Assembly (NCBI RefSeq): GCF_003858655.1
Contig: NZ_RQXV01000002.1
Coordinates: forward strand, 1 to 64,000
Origin: Amphritea balenae
GTDB lineage: Bacteria; Pseudomonadota; Gammaproteobacteria; Pseudomonadales; Balneatricaceae
Direction: 5' to 3'
Length of the DNA stretch: 64,000 nucleotides
Program-made: the position numbers and the translations under genes
Notes under the pieces: generated by a model
Told to the model about the DNA's origin: nothing
Databases searched by the model: none
The model's input: only the letters and a program-made list of their open reading frames with translations
Shown: one piece after another, positions 44,768-53,237 of the stretch
How the letters are laid out: every line of letters starts with the position of its first letter
Numbering within the stretch: position 1 is the first letter of the stretch

Positions 44768-47700
44768 ATGAAAGCGTTACTAAAAATCCAGGGGTTCATC
44801 GCCTTTATCTCTATCGCGTTTATTAACGCCTTTGTCGATCTGGGCCATAAGATCATTATTCAGAATACGCTGTTTAAGGCCTACGAGGGCGACACTCAGA
44901 TAGTTCTGACGGCGGTAGTTAATGGCCTGATTCTACTTCCCTTTATTATGCTTTTTACGCCAGCAGGTTTTTTAGCAGATAAATACCCCAAAAACCGGGT
45001 GATGAAGTTTTCTGCCTGGGCTGCGGTAGCCGCTACGTTACTGATTACCTTGTGTTATTACCTGGGCTGGTTTGTTCCGGCTTTTGCCCTGACCTTTGTC
45101 CTGGCGCTGCAAAGTGCATTTTACTCGCCGGCTAAATATGGCTACATCAAAGAACTGGTCGGTGAAAAAAATATCACCGAAGGTAATGGCTGGATTCAAG
45201 CTGTAACAATGGTGGCGATTCTGTCCGGCATCGTAGTGTTCTCCCTGCTATTTGAGATAAGAATCGATGGTGTGCATCAATTGTTGCCAGAACAGAGTCT
45301 GCAACTGATAGCCCCGCTCGGCTGGTTACTGGTGGCCGGTGCATTGCTGGAACTGATACTGGCTTATCGACTCCCTCAGACCCGAACAACGGATACCGCT
45401 CTTAGCTATGACTGGCCGGCTTACCTTAAGGGCAAAACGTTGAGTCGGAATCTTGGACAGATCTACCGTAACCGTACAATCTGGCTATCCATCATTGGTG
45501 TATCCCTGTTCTGGTCAGTCAGTCAGGTTATGCTGGCGGTGTTTCCTGCGGTGGCGGAAAGTCATCATGATATGCACAACACTTTTGTTATTCAGGGCAC
45601 TATGGCTCTGGCCGGTGTCGGTATCATGGTGGGTTCTATGTTGGCTGGGCGCTGGTCGGCTCACTACATCAACATCGGTCTGATCCCTTTAGGAGCGGTG
45701 GGTGTTGCAGTGGGCTTGATATTGCTACCGCAGATGTCTGGGATTGCTGCCCAGGGGCTGGTGTTCTTCCTTATTGGTATTAGTGGTGCCTTGTTAAATG
45801 TGCCATTACAGGCGTTGATACAGTTCAACGCCAAAGGAGCAGAAACAGGTAAGGTGCTGGCGGGAAGTAATTTCATCCAAAATATTGCCATGCTGAGCTT
45901 TTTGCTGCTGACAGTCGTGTCTGCATGGGTGGGTATTGATGGTCTCTGGTTGCTTTGGATGTTGGCATTGCTGGGTGTGGGCGGTGCAATTTTTGCCATT
46001 GTTACATTGCCGCAGGCGTTAGTGCGTGTGCTGGTGGCCGGGCTGTTAAAGTCTAAATACAAGCTCAAAGTATTGGGTTTTGAAAATCTTCCGAAAGCCG
46101 GGCAAGGCGTACTGTTGCTGGGTAACCATATCAGTTGGCTGGACTGGGCGATGATACAGATGGCCTGCCCCCGTCATATCCACTTTGTTATGGAACGTTC
46201 GATTTATGAGCGTTGGTATCTGAAGTGGTTCTTGTCGATGTATAAAGTTATTCCTATCTCCAAAGGTAAAAGCCGGGAAGCACTGTCAAAAGTAGGTGAG
46301 TTAATTAGTGCGGGTGAAGTTGTTTGTCTTTTCCCCGAAGGTGCAATCAGTCATACCGGTCAGATCGGTGAGTTTAAAAAAGGCTTTGAGCGCGCTTGTG
46401 AAAATGCCGACGGCGTTATCGTGCCTTTCTATCTAAGAGGGCTTTGGGGTAGTCGTTTTTCACGCTCCACGGATAAAATGAAAACCATTCGCAGCGGTCA
46501 GATGAAGCGGGATGTGATTGTTGCCTATGGTGAAGCGTTACCGGTCACTTCGACCGCCGCTGAAGTAAAAAAGAAAGTAACCGAGCTATCGATTGGCGCC
46601 TGGGATCATTACACAACGACATTGCAGCCGCTGCCACATAACTTTATTCGTACGGCTAAAAGCGCTATGTCAGATCTGGCTATCGCAGATGTGCAGGGCG
46701 ATCCACTAAGCTATCGACGCTTGTTAACCGCGGTGATTCTGTTTCAGCGCAGGCTTAAAGGTAGTCCGGGTAAGCGTTTGGGTCTGCTGCTACCAACCTC
46801 CAGTGCCGGTGCAATAGGCAACCTGGCGGGTCTGTTTGCGGGTAAGACTCTGGTTAATCTTAATTTTACAGCAGCCCTTGAGTCGCAACTGGCAGCGCTG
46901 GAACAGGCTGAAGCTGAGACGATTCTTACCGCGCATAAGTTTGTAAATAAGCTAAAAGCGCGTGGGATAGATCCCGAACCCTTGTTTGAAGGGCGTCAGG
47001 TTATCTATATGGAGGATGTGAAGGCCAGGGTAGGTAAAGTAGAGGCGTTGCTGACGATGGCGATGGTATCGTTGTTGCCGGCATCAATTCTACAGGGCTG
47101 GTTTGGCTACGGAGTAAAACTGGAAGATACCGCCGCTATTCTGTTTTCCTCCGGTAGTGAGGGGGCGCCTAAAGGGGTGATGCTTAGTCATCGTAATATC
47201 CTGGCTAATTTACGCCAGATAGCCGATGTACTGAATGTCAGGGGGGATGACTGCATTATGGCAACACTGCCGTTGTTCCATGCCTTTGGTTTGACCGTCA
47301 CCTGTTTTATGCCTTTGATCGAGGGTGTACCGGTTATCTGCCATCCGGATCCTTCAGATGCGCCTAATATAGGTAAAGGGGTTGCTAAGTACCGCGCCAC
47401 CCTGATCTGTGCCACCTCAACATTTATGCGCATATACAGCCGTAATAAAAAACTGCATCCGTTAATGTTTGAATCGTTAAGAGTTGCTGTGGCGGGGGCT
47501 GAAAAGCTTGACCCTAAGGTACAGCAAGCGTTTGAAACCAAGTTCAGAGTGCCGGTGGTTGAAGGATACGGTTCAACAGAAACAACCCCGGTAGCCAGTG
47601 TTAACCTGCCGGATCATCTATCACCAGAAGGTTGGTTTCTTCAGGTAGGTACCAGATTGGGAACGGTAGGGCTTGCGTTGCCGGGCTCTACTTTTCGGAT

Positions 47701-48226
47701 TGTTGATCCGGATACTTTGCAGGAATTACCGATCGGTGAGGATGGTTTGATTCTCATCGGAGGTACTCAGATTATGCAGGGCTATCTGAATAACCAGCAA
47801 AAAACAGATCAGGTGATTGTCGAGTTGGATGGCGTTCGCTGGTATAAGAGTGGTGATAAAGGCCATCTGGATGATGATGGCTTCCTGACCATTGTGGATC
47901 GCTATTCCCGGTTTGCCAAGTTAGGCGGGGAGATGGTGAGTCTGGGGGCTGTGGAACAACAAGTGCAACAGCGTCTGTCTGATGATGAGGCGCAACTGGT
48001 TGCCATTAATTTACCGGATGATAAGAAAGGCGAGCAGATTGTTCTGTTGGTTGATGCCAATATTGATCCTGCAGGTTTAAGAGCGTTGCTGATTGAGCAA
48101 AAACTGGCGCCGCTGATGATACCTGCCAAAGTTTTCAGGGTTGATGGTATCCCGTTGTTGGGTAGCGGCAAAACCAATTACCCTGCCGCGAAGCTGATTG
48201 CAGAAAGGTTGCTGGCTACAGCTTAG
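44768..48226 (+). CDS. aas: Fused LplT transporter, acyltransferase and acyl-ACP synthetase (Aas-type)
   Basis: An 1,152-residue protein joining three functions of lysophospholipid recycling. Residues 1-415 are an MFS/LplT-like flippase (FINAFVDLGHKIIIQ, GFLADKYPKNRVM). About 430-625 is a PlsC-type acyltransferase with NHISWLD near 452 and FPEGAISHTG near 522. About 640-1150 is an AMP-forming acyl-ACP synthetase with SSGSEGAPKGVMLSH near 795, EGYGSTETTP and SGDKGHLDDDG. In E. coli LplT is a separate protein, while this three-part fusion is common in pseudomonads and relatives. It would import lyso-PE and reacylate it at the inner membrane. A strong terminator follows. Confidence 0.93.
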   Translation: MKALLKIQGFIAFISIAFINAFVDLGHKIIIQNTLFKAYEGDTQIVLTAVVNGLILLPFIMLFTPAGFLADKYPKNRVMKFSAWAAVAATLLITLCYYLGWFVPAFALTFVLALQSAFYSPAKYGYIKELVGEKNITEGNGWIQAVTMVAILSGIVVFSLLFEIRIDGVHQLLPEQSLQLIAPLGWLLVAGALLELILAYRLPQTRTTDTALSYDWPAYLKGKTLSRNLGQIYRNRTIWLSIIGVSLFWSVSQVMLAVFPAVAESHHDMHNTFVIQGTMALAGVGIMVGSMLAGRWSAHYINIGLIPLGAVGVAVGLILLPQMSGIAAQGLVFFLIGISGALLNVPLQALIQFNAKGAETGKVLAGSNFIQNIAMLSFLLLTVVSAWVGIDGLWLLWMLALLGVGGAIFAIVTLPQALVRVLVAGLLKSKYKLKVLGFENLPKAGQGVLLLGNHISWLDWAMIQMACPRHIHFVMERSIYERWYLKWFLSMYKVIPISKGKSREALSKVGELISAGEVVCLFPEGAISHTGQIGEFKKGFERACENADGVIVPFYLRGLWGSRFSRSTDKMKTIRSGQMKRDVIVAYGEALPVTSTAAEVKKKVTELSIGAWDHYTTTLQPLPHNFIRTAKSAMSDLAIADVQGDPLSYRRLLTAVILFQRRLKGSPGKRLGLLLPTSSAGAIGNLAGLFAGKTLVNLNFTAALESQLAALEQAEAETILTAHKFVNKLKARGIDPEPLFEGRQVIYMEDVKARVGKVEALLTMAMVSLLPASILQGWFGYGVKLEDTAAILFSSGSEGAPKGVMLSHRNILANLRQIADVLNVRGDDCIMATLPLFHAFGLTVTCFMPLIEGVPVICHPDPSDAPNIGKGVAKYRATLICATSTFMRIYSRNKKLHPLMFESLRVAVAGAEKLDPKVQQAFETKFRVPVVEGYGSTETTPVASVNLPDHLSPEGWFLQVGTRLGTVGLALPGSTFRIVDPDTLQELPIGEDGLILIGGTQIMQGYLNNQQKTDQVIVELDGVRWYKSGDKGHLDDDGFLTIVDRYSRFAKLGGEMVSLGAVEQQVQQRLSDDEAQLVAINLPDDKKGEQIVLLVDANIDPAGLRALLIEQKLAPLMIPAKVFRVDGIPLLGSGKTNYPAAKLIAERLLATA

Positions 48227-48261
48227 CAATGCAAGTTTTTTAGTAATCAGGTCCATCGTTT

Positions 48262-48289
48262 AAAAAGAGCTCTTTAGGGCTCTTTTTTT
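48262..48289 (+). terminator. Rho-independent terminator after the aas fusion
   Basis: AAAAAGAGC and GCTCTTTTTTT (48262-48270 and 48279-48289) form a stem with an internal loop of 8 nt and end in a T run, 35 bp after the stop. Confidence 0.82.
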
Positions 48290-48426
48290 ATTGTCTGATT
48301 GCTACAACGTAATGAATATTTTAATAAAGAAAAGGATTGATGCTTTCCCTTTTTAGAAGAAAATGTTTTCGAGTTTAGTTGAATGAATTTGTTGTGCAAA
48401 TTATTTGTTATTTATTTGTATAAGTC

Positions 48427-48440
48427 TTGATTTATATCAG
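48427..48440 (+). promoter_or_regulatory. FNR/Anr-like box in class II position before ppk2
   Basis: TTGAT-TTAT-ATCAG matches TTGAT-N4-ATCAA at 9 of 10 positions. A CATAAT -10 element at 48462-48467 predicts transcription from about 48474, placing the box centre near -41, the classical position for FNR activation. This supports induction of ppk2 under low oxygen. Prediction only. Confidence 0.5.
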
Positions 48441-48510
48441 GCTTGTGGCGCCGGATAAGCGCATAATTTTAGTCAATCAATAACTGGAATTAAGACTTAA
48501 GGAGAAGCCT

Positions 48511-49407
48511 ATGACCCAGGAGCAATCCGTTAAAGAAAGCCCATCAAAAGCGCAGGAAGCTATTAAAAAAGCGCCTTCAGCACTTCTGGATCAGGGTATG
48601 GATGAGAGCTTTGAAAACAGCGATTATCCGTACGACGATAAAATATCCCGTAAAGAATACGAAGCCACCAAAAAGTTACTGCAGATTGAGTTATTGAAAA
48701 TGCAGAACTGGGTGCGTGAGTCGGGAGAGAAAATTGTTATTCTCTGCGAAGGACGTGATGCAGCCGGTAAAGGTGGCACCATCAAGCGTATGATGGAGCA
48801 CCTTAATCCTCGGGGTGCTCGCGTTGTCGCTTTGGAAAAGCCTTCCGAGCAGGAAAAAGGTCAATGGTATTTTCAGCGTTATATTAATCATTTGCCAACG
48901 GCAGGTGAGATCGTTCTCTTTGACCGCTCATGGTACAACCGGGCGGGTGTGGAGAGAGTAATGAATTTCTGTTCGCCTTCTGAATACCTCGAATTTATGC
49001 GTCAGACACCAGAGTTAGAGCGAATGCTGGCTCGCAGTGGTATTCGCTTATTTAAGTTTTGGTTCTCTGTTAGCCGGGATGAGCAATTCCGCCGCTTTCA
49101 GTCCCGTAGAGTCGATCCTCTCAAGCAATGGAAGTTATCACCAATCGATCTGGCTTCCCTGGATAAGTGGGATGCCTATACTGAGGCGAAAGAGTCGATG
49201 TTTTTCTATACCGACACCGCAGATGCTCCCTGGACAGTCATTAAATCGAACGACAAGAAACGTGCCCGTCTTAATACTATGCGTTTCCTGTTGAATCAGA
49301 TGCCGTATCCCAATAAGAATCCGGACTTGGATCTACAGCCTGATGAGTTGATTATCGGCAGTGCCGGTGATCATGGAGTTAACCAGAAACTGATTGTAAG
49401 TGCCTGA
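48511..49407 (+). CDS. ppk2: Polyphosphate kinase 2 (PPK2 family)
   Basis: A nucleotide kinase that moves phosphate between polyphosphate and nucleotides. At 298 residues it is a one-domain PPK2. The P-loop is ILCEGRDAAGKGGTIKR near 78, followed by the family segments EKGQWYFQRYINHLP, EIVLFDRSWYNRAGVERVM and the lid-type stretch RRFQSRRVDPLKQWKLSP. The N-terminal ~45 residues are charged and low-complexity. The Shine-Dalgarno AAGGAG is strong. A 76-residue gene follows after 19 bp. Whether it prefers GDP, ADP or AMP cannot be read safely. Confidence 0.94.
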   Translation: MTQEQSVKESPSKAQEAIKKAPSALLDQGMDESFENSDYPYDDKISRKEYEATKKLLQIELLKMQNWVRESGEKIVILCEGRDAAGKGGTIKRMMEHLNPRGARVVALEKPSEQEKGQWYFQRYINHLPTAGEIVLFDRSWYNRAGVERVMNFCSPSEYLEFMRQTPELERMLARSGIRLFKFWFSVSRDEQFRRFQSRRVDPLKQWKLSPIDLASLDKWDAYTEAKESMFFYTDTADAPWTVIKSNDKKRARLNTMRFLLNQMPYPNKNPDLDLQPDELIIGSAGDHGVNQKLIVSA

Positions 49408-49426
49408 TGGCGAGGGAGATCGATAG

Positions 49427-49657
49427 ATGACAGTTAAACAGAACGCTCATGCACTGAATGTAGTGAAGACATTTAAGGCTAAGTTACCGGATGAGATAGC
49501 AACTCAGGTAGGAGATGCTCACTTTGATGAGTTGTCACTACTGATTGAGTCGGCTATTAGTGCCGCCGTCTTTGATGAGATGGAAAAAGCTGCGAATAAA
49601 GTTGATCGGTTGGCCCATGAAATACGTCATTTTACGGAGTCATTTGACCGGAACTGA
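49427..49657 (+). CDS. 76-residue protein cotranscribed with ppk2, unknown function
   Basis: A small helical protein with no membrane segment or cysteine. Regions LPDEIATQVGDAHFDELSLL and AVFDEMEKAANKVDRLAHE look like two amphipathic helices. It starts 19 bp after ppk2 with a GAGGGAG Shine-Dalgarno, and a strong terminator follows, so the two genes form a bicistron. It could be an accessory or regulatory partner of PPK2, but I know of no such family. Confidence 0.75.
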   Translation: MTVKQNAHALNVVKTFKAKLPDEIATQVGDAHFDELSLLIESAISAAVFDEMEKAANKVDRLAHEIRHFTESFDRN

Positions 49658-49701
49658 TAGTCTGCTGGTATAAGAGCTAAGATTGATAGTATTGCAATTA
49701 T

Positions 49702-49725
49702 AAACCGCCGGAAGGCGGTTTTTTT
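49702..49725 (+). terminator. Rho-independent terminator after the ppk2 unit
   Basis: AACCGCC-GGAA-GGCGGTT followed by T5, 45 bp after the small gene. Confidence 0.92.
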
Positions 49726-49861
49726 GTATTTAAAAAACATCGCTGGAACTCCGGTCTGATATCACGCATAATTCCTACTAAATTACTGGGTTATTTTTTT
49801 TGATACCTCTAAGTTGTTGTTATATTGCTGAAACAGAACAGTAAACAGGATTGATAAGCAG

Positions 49862-50671
49862 ATGCAGAATATAAAGAACATTGTTGCGGTAGCATCGGGG
49901 AAAGGTGGTGTTGGTAAATCGACCACTACCGTGAATCTGGCGTTGGCGATGGCGGCAGAGGGCTATAAGGTTGGCGTATTAGATGCGGATATCTACGGCC
50001 CTAGTATGGGAACGATGCTGGGTGTGCCAGCAGATACCCGTCCTGAACCTGTGGGTGAGCAGGCGATGAAGCCTGTTATTGCGCATGGTCTTGAAGTGAT
50101 GTCGATCGCTTTTTTGATTGATGATAGTCAGCCGATGGTATGGCGTGGTCCGATGGCCAGTGGTGCCCTGCAACAGTTACTGACACAGACGCAGTGGAGT
50201 GATCTGGATTACCTGTTTGTGGATATGCCACCGGGGACCGGGGATATTCAACTGACGCTGTCGCAAAAAGTCCCGGTAAGTGGCGCGGTGATAGTGACAA
50301 CACCTCAGGATATTGCATTGCTTGATGCCCGAAAGGGGATCGAGATGTTCCGCAAAGTTGATATCGAAGTATTAGGTATCATCGAAAATATGAGTATGCA
50401 TATCTGTAGCAACTGTGGCCATACTGAAGCTATTTTCGGACAGGGTGGTGGAGAGGAGTTATCTCAGTCTTATGCCGCACCTTTATTAGCTCAACTACCG
50501 TTAAAATTGTCTATCCGGGAAGCCGTTGATGCTGGTAAACCTACCCTGATTGCCGACGCTGAAGGGGCTGAAGCGCTGATCTACCGTGATACTGCCCGCA
50601 AAGTAGTCTCTGCACTGGCGCAGCAGCACAGCGGTTCGGAAATACCAAATATATCGATCAGTCAGGATTGA
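49862..50671 (+). CDS. apbC: Fe-S cluster carrier ATPase Mrp/ApbC, short form
   Basis: A P-loop ATPase that carries iron-sulfur clusters to target proteins. It begins almost at the deviant Walker motif, VASGKGGVGKSTTTVNLALA (residues 9-28), and has DADIYGPSMGTMLG, DMPPGTGDIQLTLSQ and the cluster-binding pair in HICSNCGHTE. At 269 residues it lacks the N-terminal MIP18/DUF59 domain (~90 residues) of E. coli Mrp; upstream DNA shows stops (TGATAA) before the ATG, so the absence is real here. It sits directly before dcd with a terminator between. Confidence 0.93.
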   Translation: MQNIKNIVAVASGKGGVGKSTTTVNLALAMAAEGYKVGVLDADIYGPSMGTMLGVPADTRPEPVGEQAMKPVIAHGLEVMSIAFLIDDSQPMVWRGPMASGALQQLLTQTQWSDLDYLFVDMPPGTGDIQLTLSQKVPVSGAVIVTTPQDIALLDARKGIEMFRKVDIEVLGIIENMSMHICSNCGHTEAIFGQGGGEELSQSYAAPLLAQLPLKLSIREAVDAGKPTLIADAEGAEALIYRDTARKVVSALAQQHSGSEIPNISISQD

Positions 50672-50699
50672 TTTAGCTCTTACTTGATTAATCTATGTG

Positions 50700-50733
50700 A
50701 CCGCATTTTTTTCGTAAAAATGCGGTTTTTTTT
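50700..50733 (+). terminator. Rho-independent terminator between apbC and dcd
   Basis: ACCGCATTTTT pairs with AAAAATGCGGT (50700-50710 and 50716-50726), followed by a T run. It separates apbC from dcd. Confidence 0.9.
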
Positions 50734-50791
50734 AGGTAAAAAAGCTATTATGTGCGCCCGCAAAATATAACACTTTAACTGGAACTAAATG

Positions 50792-51358
50792 ATGGGTATC
50801 AAATCAGACAGCTGGATTCGCCGTACATCTCTGGAACAGGGCATGATCGAACCGTTTGAACCAGGTCAGGTTCGTCGACGCAATGATGAGCGGCTGATCT
50901 CCTACGGTACTTCCAGTTACGGTTATGACGTTCGTTGTGCTGATGAGTTTAAGATATTCACCAACATAAATTCTTCAATTGTTGATCCGAAGAATTTTGA
51001 TGACGGCAGCTTTGTCGATGTTAAGTCCGATGTTTGTATTATTCCACCGAACTCTTTTGCGCTGGCCCGTACCGTTGAATATTTCCGCATTCCACGTGAT
51101 GTTCTGACTATCTGTCTGGGCAAGAGCACCTATGCACGTTGCGGTATTATTGTGAATGTCACGCCGCTTGAGCCTGAGTGGGAAGGTCATGTGACGCTGG
51201 AATTTTCAAATACCACGCCGCTTCCTGCAAAAATCTATGCCAACGAAGGTGTTGCGCAAATGTTGTTTCTGGGCGCTGATGAAATTTGTGAAACCTCTTA
51301 TAAAGACCGTGATGGCAAGTATCAGGGTCAGACCGGAGTGGTTGTTCCCCGTACATGA
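50792..51358 (+). CDS. dcd: dCTP deaminase
   Basis: The enzyme that deaminates dCTP to dUTP for thymidylate synthesis. The second of two tandem ATGs is chosen because [11 protein letters not shown] matches the known N-terminus; the first ATG (50789) is possible. The core [51 protein letters not shown] and [20 protein letters not shown] includes the catalytic Glu and substrate loop. Its 188 residues match the trimeric dCTP deaminase family. It overlaps the next gene by 4 bp (ATGA). Confidence 0.96.
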   Translation: MGIKSDSWIRRTSLEQGMIEPFEPGQVRRRNDERLISYGTSSYGYDVRCADEFKIFTNINSSIVDPKNFDDGSFVDVKSDVCIIPPNSFALARTVEYFRIPRDVLTICLGKSTYARCGIIVNVTPLEPEWEGHVTLEFSNTTPLPAKIYANEGVAQMLFLGADEICETSYKDRDGKYQGQTGVVVPRT

Positions 51359-51996
51359 TAGGTTCACACACTAAAATTATTAATTTCTGGCAACAGGTTG
51401 AGCAGACTATTGATCGTCTGCTGAATAGTGAAGCCGAAAATCAGTTTGATAATGAATCACTGTTGCTGGAATACAGCAACAGTTTACGTAATATCGACAG
51501 TAACCTGACATTCCACTTTGAGCGGGAAGAGGGTGAGGGTGCTGTGGAAATGATTTTTGGTTGTGATGGCTACCCTGAATCAATTACGTCGGTGTTGAGC
51601 TTAGTGGGTGCGGCCCCTGATATTGGCGGTATCCGGTTTGTCGCTTTTAACCATCGTTACGACCCTGTGCCGACCTGCGTCAATCTGGGCGATGAACAGA
51701 TAGAGATTGAGGCGTTCTGGTTTGGCTATCGGATCGAAGCGGGGCGTTATCATCTGGATATCTATATGCAGGATCTGCCTAAAGCGCTGGATATGGAGCC
51801 GAGAATAGAAGCGGTGATGATCTATCTGGATGCGCTTATTGGCGAGTATGATCTGATGACGCGAGTATCAACACTGAGTTGGTATGAACTACCGGTTGAT
51901 CCGACTGACTTTGGTTTGCAGTTACTGCCTGAGCTGAGAGATTGTTTTGATCAGCAGCGACATCAAATTGAAGCGATAGGCATCACTTACCACTAA
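51355..51996 (+). CDS. Unknown 213-residue protein translationally coupled to dcd
   Basis: I do not recognise a family. It is a soluble acidic protein with no signal peptide, opening with a helical segment ([19 protein letters not shown]). The central beta-rich stretches are [32 protein letters not shown] and [20 protein letters not shown], and the late helix [20 protein letters not shown] is followed by [10 protein letters not shown]. The ATGA overlap with dcd implies stoichiometric synthesis and hints at a link to nucleotide metabolism, which is only inference. Confidence 0.75.
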   Translation: MIGSHTKIINFWQQVEQTIDRLLNSEAENQFDNESLLLEYSNSLRNIDSNLTFHFEREEGEGAVEMIFGCDGYPESITSVLSLVGAAPDIGGIRFVAFNHRYDPVPTCVNLGDEQIEIEAFWFGYRIEAGRYHLDIYMQDLPKALDMEPRIEAVMIYLDALIGEYDLMTRVSTLSWYELPVDPTDFGLQLLPELRDCFDQQRHQIEAIGITYH

Positions 51997-52382
51997 GCCT
52001 GTATTGGACTAGTGCTGGTAATAGAGGGGCGTAGCCCTCTAGCGGGCCTTTAAAATCGACCCCTTTTAAGAGCTACTTATTTTAAATAGTTACTTACTAT
52101 TAAAACTATTTGGTCAGTTGTCTGATAATACGTAGATAGTCCCTTCTTCGTCTTCTTCAGCAGGTCGTGGCGATTGGTTGCAGATGATCATATCCTTTCC
52201 CCTTGGTTCATCTATCTGTCAGAAGGCCAGAATCCGTACATCAGAAGATCCATGCCTCTGTATGAGCAATCGGCAGTTTTACACCGAACATAAGTAAAAA
52301 TAGCTGAGTTTCAGGAATTTTGGATAAATCAGCTAAAGTAATGGTAAGAAGCTCTGGATGAAGCTTTAGCCTGGAGAAAAAT
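51997..52382. other. 386-bp intergenic region with a hairpin and a possible 25-codon ORF
   Basis: No ordinary gene. A 7-bp hairpin TAGAGGG-GCGTAG-CCCTCTA (52022-52041) follows the dcd unit but lacks a T tract. A short minus-strand frame (52114-52191) is listed separately. The last 190 bp before the next gene are AT-rich and hold no clear promoter. Confidence 0.5.
52114..52191 (-). CDS. Possible 25-residue acidic micropeptide
   Basis: An ATG frame of 25 codons with AGGGGA 6 bp upstream on the minus strand. The peptide begins MIICNQSPRPAEEDEEGT and ends in YVLSDN. Supported only by the ribosome-binding site and by lying in an otherwise empty gap; it may be chance. Confidence 0.3.
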   Translation of the reverse strand: MIICNQSPRPAEEDEEGTIYVLSDN

Positions 52383-53180
52383 ATGAGTCAGATACTCACT
52401 TCATTAATTGAGCGGGTGCGGGCCGATTATCAAGCCCTGATGGAAAAGGAAGAGGGGCGCTTTCCCTATACGACAGCGGAACAGCTTTGTAACGAAAAGC
52501 TGTATCTGAATGCGGATCAACTGGCAGGTATCATTGCCGAAGATCCTACGCTGTTGGCTGCGCGTGCCGGTAATCTTATCGCCAGTGAAAAAGAAAAGCT
52601 GAATCCTAGTGTCGGTATGATTATAAGCGCCAATATTGCCACTGCGATGATGGAAGGTCTGGTTGAGCTGGCGCTGGAGAAAGGCTGGTTGTCCCTTGAT
52701 GCGGAAGGTCGCTTGATGCTGGATGCTGATGAATTGAAACTTCCTGAGCCGCAGGCCGCTGAAGTTGATTATTCCGAGTCAGAAACCGCTAAAGAAAATC
52801 TGACCCAGCCTGGAGCCAGTATTCTTAGTCAGCTGATGGCCACTGCGGAAGCCGCTTATTCGGCCCTTTTAAATACCGAGCAGCAGGATGCTTATGGGCT
52901 GGCGCTACAAGTTGCTTCAGAACACTCTCTGTTTGCGCCAGATGATATAGCACCGCTGGTGGCTGAGAATCCATTATTATTGGGTATGCGCGGTGATAAT
53001 ATGATGGATCAGGAGATGTTTGAAGGTGACCCTCCGGCGGGTATGGTCATCAGCGCTCACCTGACACAGATGATTGTGTCTCAACTGTTAGAGTTAGCGG
53101 TTGAACAGGGCGCTATAGGTACTGATAGTAGCGGTCATCCGTTAATTCCTGAGGTGTCAGATAACTCGGTTTTACATTGA
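52383..53180 (+). CDS. Unknown protein made of two homologous ~110-residue halves
   Basis: A 265-residue acidic soluble protein. The first half (about 4-118: SLIERVRADYQALMEKEEG, DQLAGIIAEDPTLLAARAG, VGMIISANIATAMMEGLVEL) and second half (about 148-260: QLMATAEAAYSALLNTEQQ, DDIAPLVAENPLLLGMRGD, AGMVISAHLTQMIVSQLLEL) align along their length, separated by an acidic linker. Shared positions include A-x-Y-x-A-L, A/E-x-P-x-L-L and GM-x-IS-A. It is an internal duplication of a domain I do not recognise. Start ATG with GGAG 8 bp upstream; the gene stands alone before a bidirectional terminator. Confidence 0.8.
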   Translation: MSQILTSLIERVRADYQALMEKEEGRFPYTTAEQLCNEKLYLNADQLAGIIAEDPTLLAARAGNLIASEKEKLNPSVGMIISANIATAMMEGLVELALEKGWLSLDAEGRLMLDADELKLPEPQAAEVDYSESETAKENLTQPGASILSQLMATAEAAYSALLNTEQQDAYGLALQVASEHSLFAPDDIAPLVAENPLLLGMRGDNMMDQEMFEGDPPAGMVISAHLTQMIVSQLLELAVEQGAIGTDSSGHPLIPEVSDNSVLH

Positions 53181-53202
53181 GTTAAGATCAACTTAGTCAG
53201 CC

Positions 53203-53236
53203 AAAAAAACGCTCCCGAAGGAGCGTTTTTTTTTTT
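53203..53236. terminator. Bidirectional terminator between converging genes
   Basis: AACGCTCC-CGAA-GGAGCGTT with A7 before and a run of at least 10 T after. It can end both the two-halves gene and the RND operon. Confidence 0.93.
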
Positions 53237-53237
53237 G

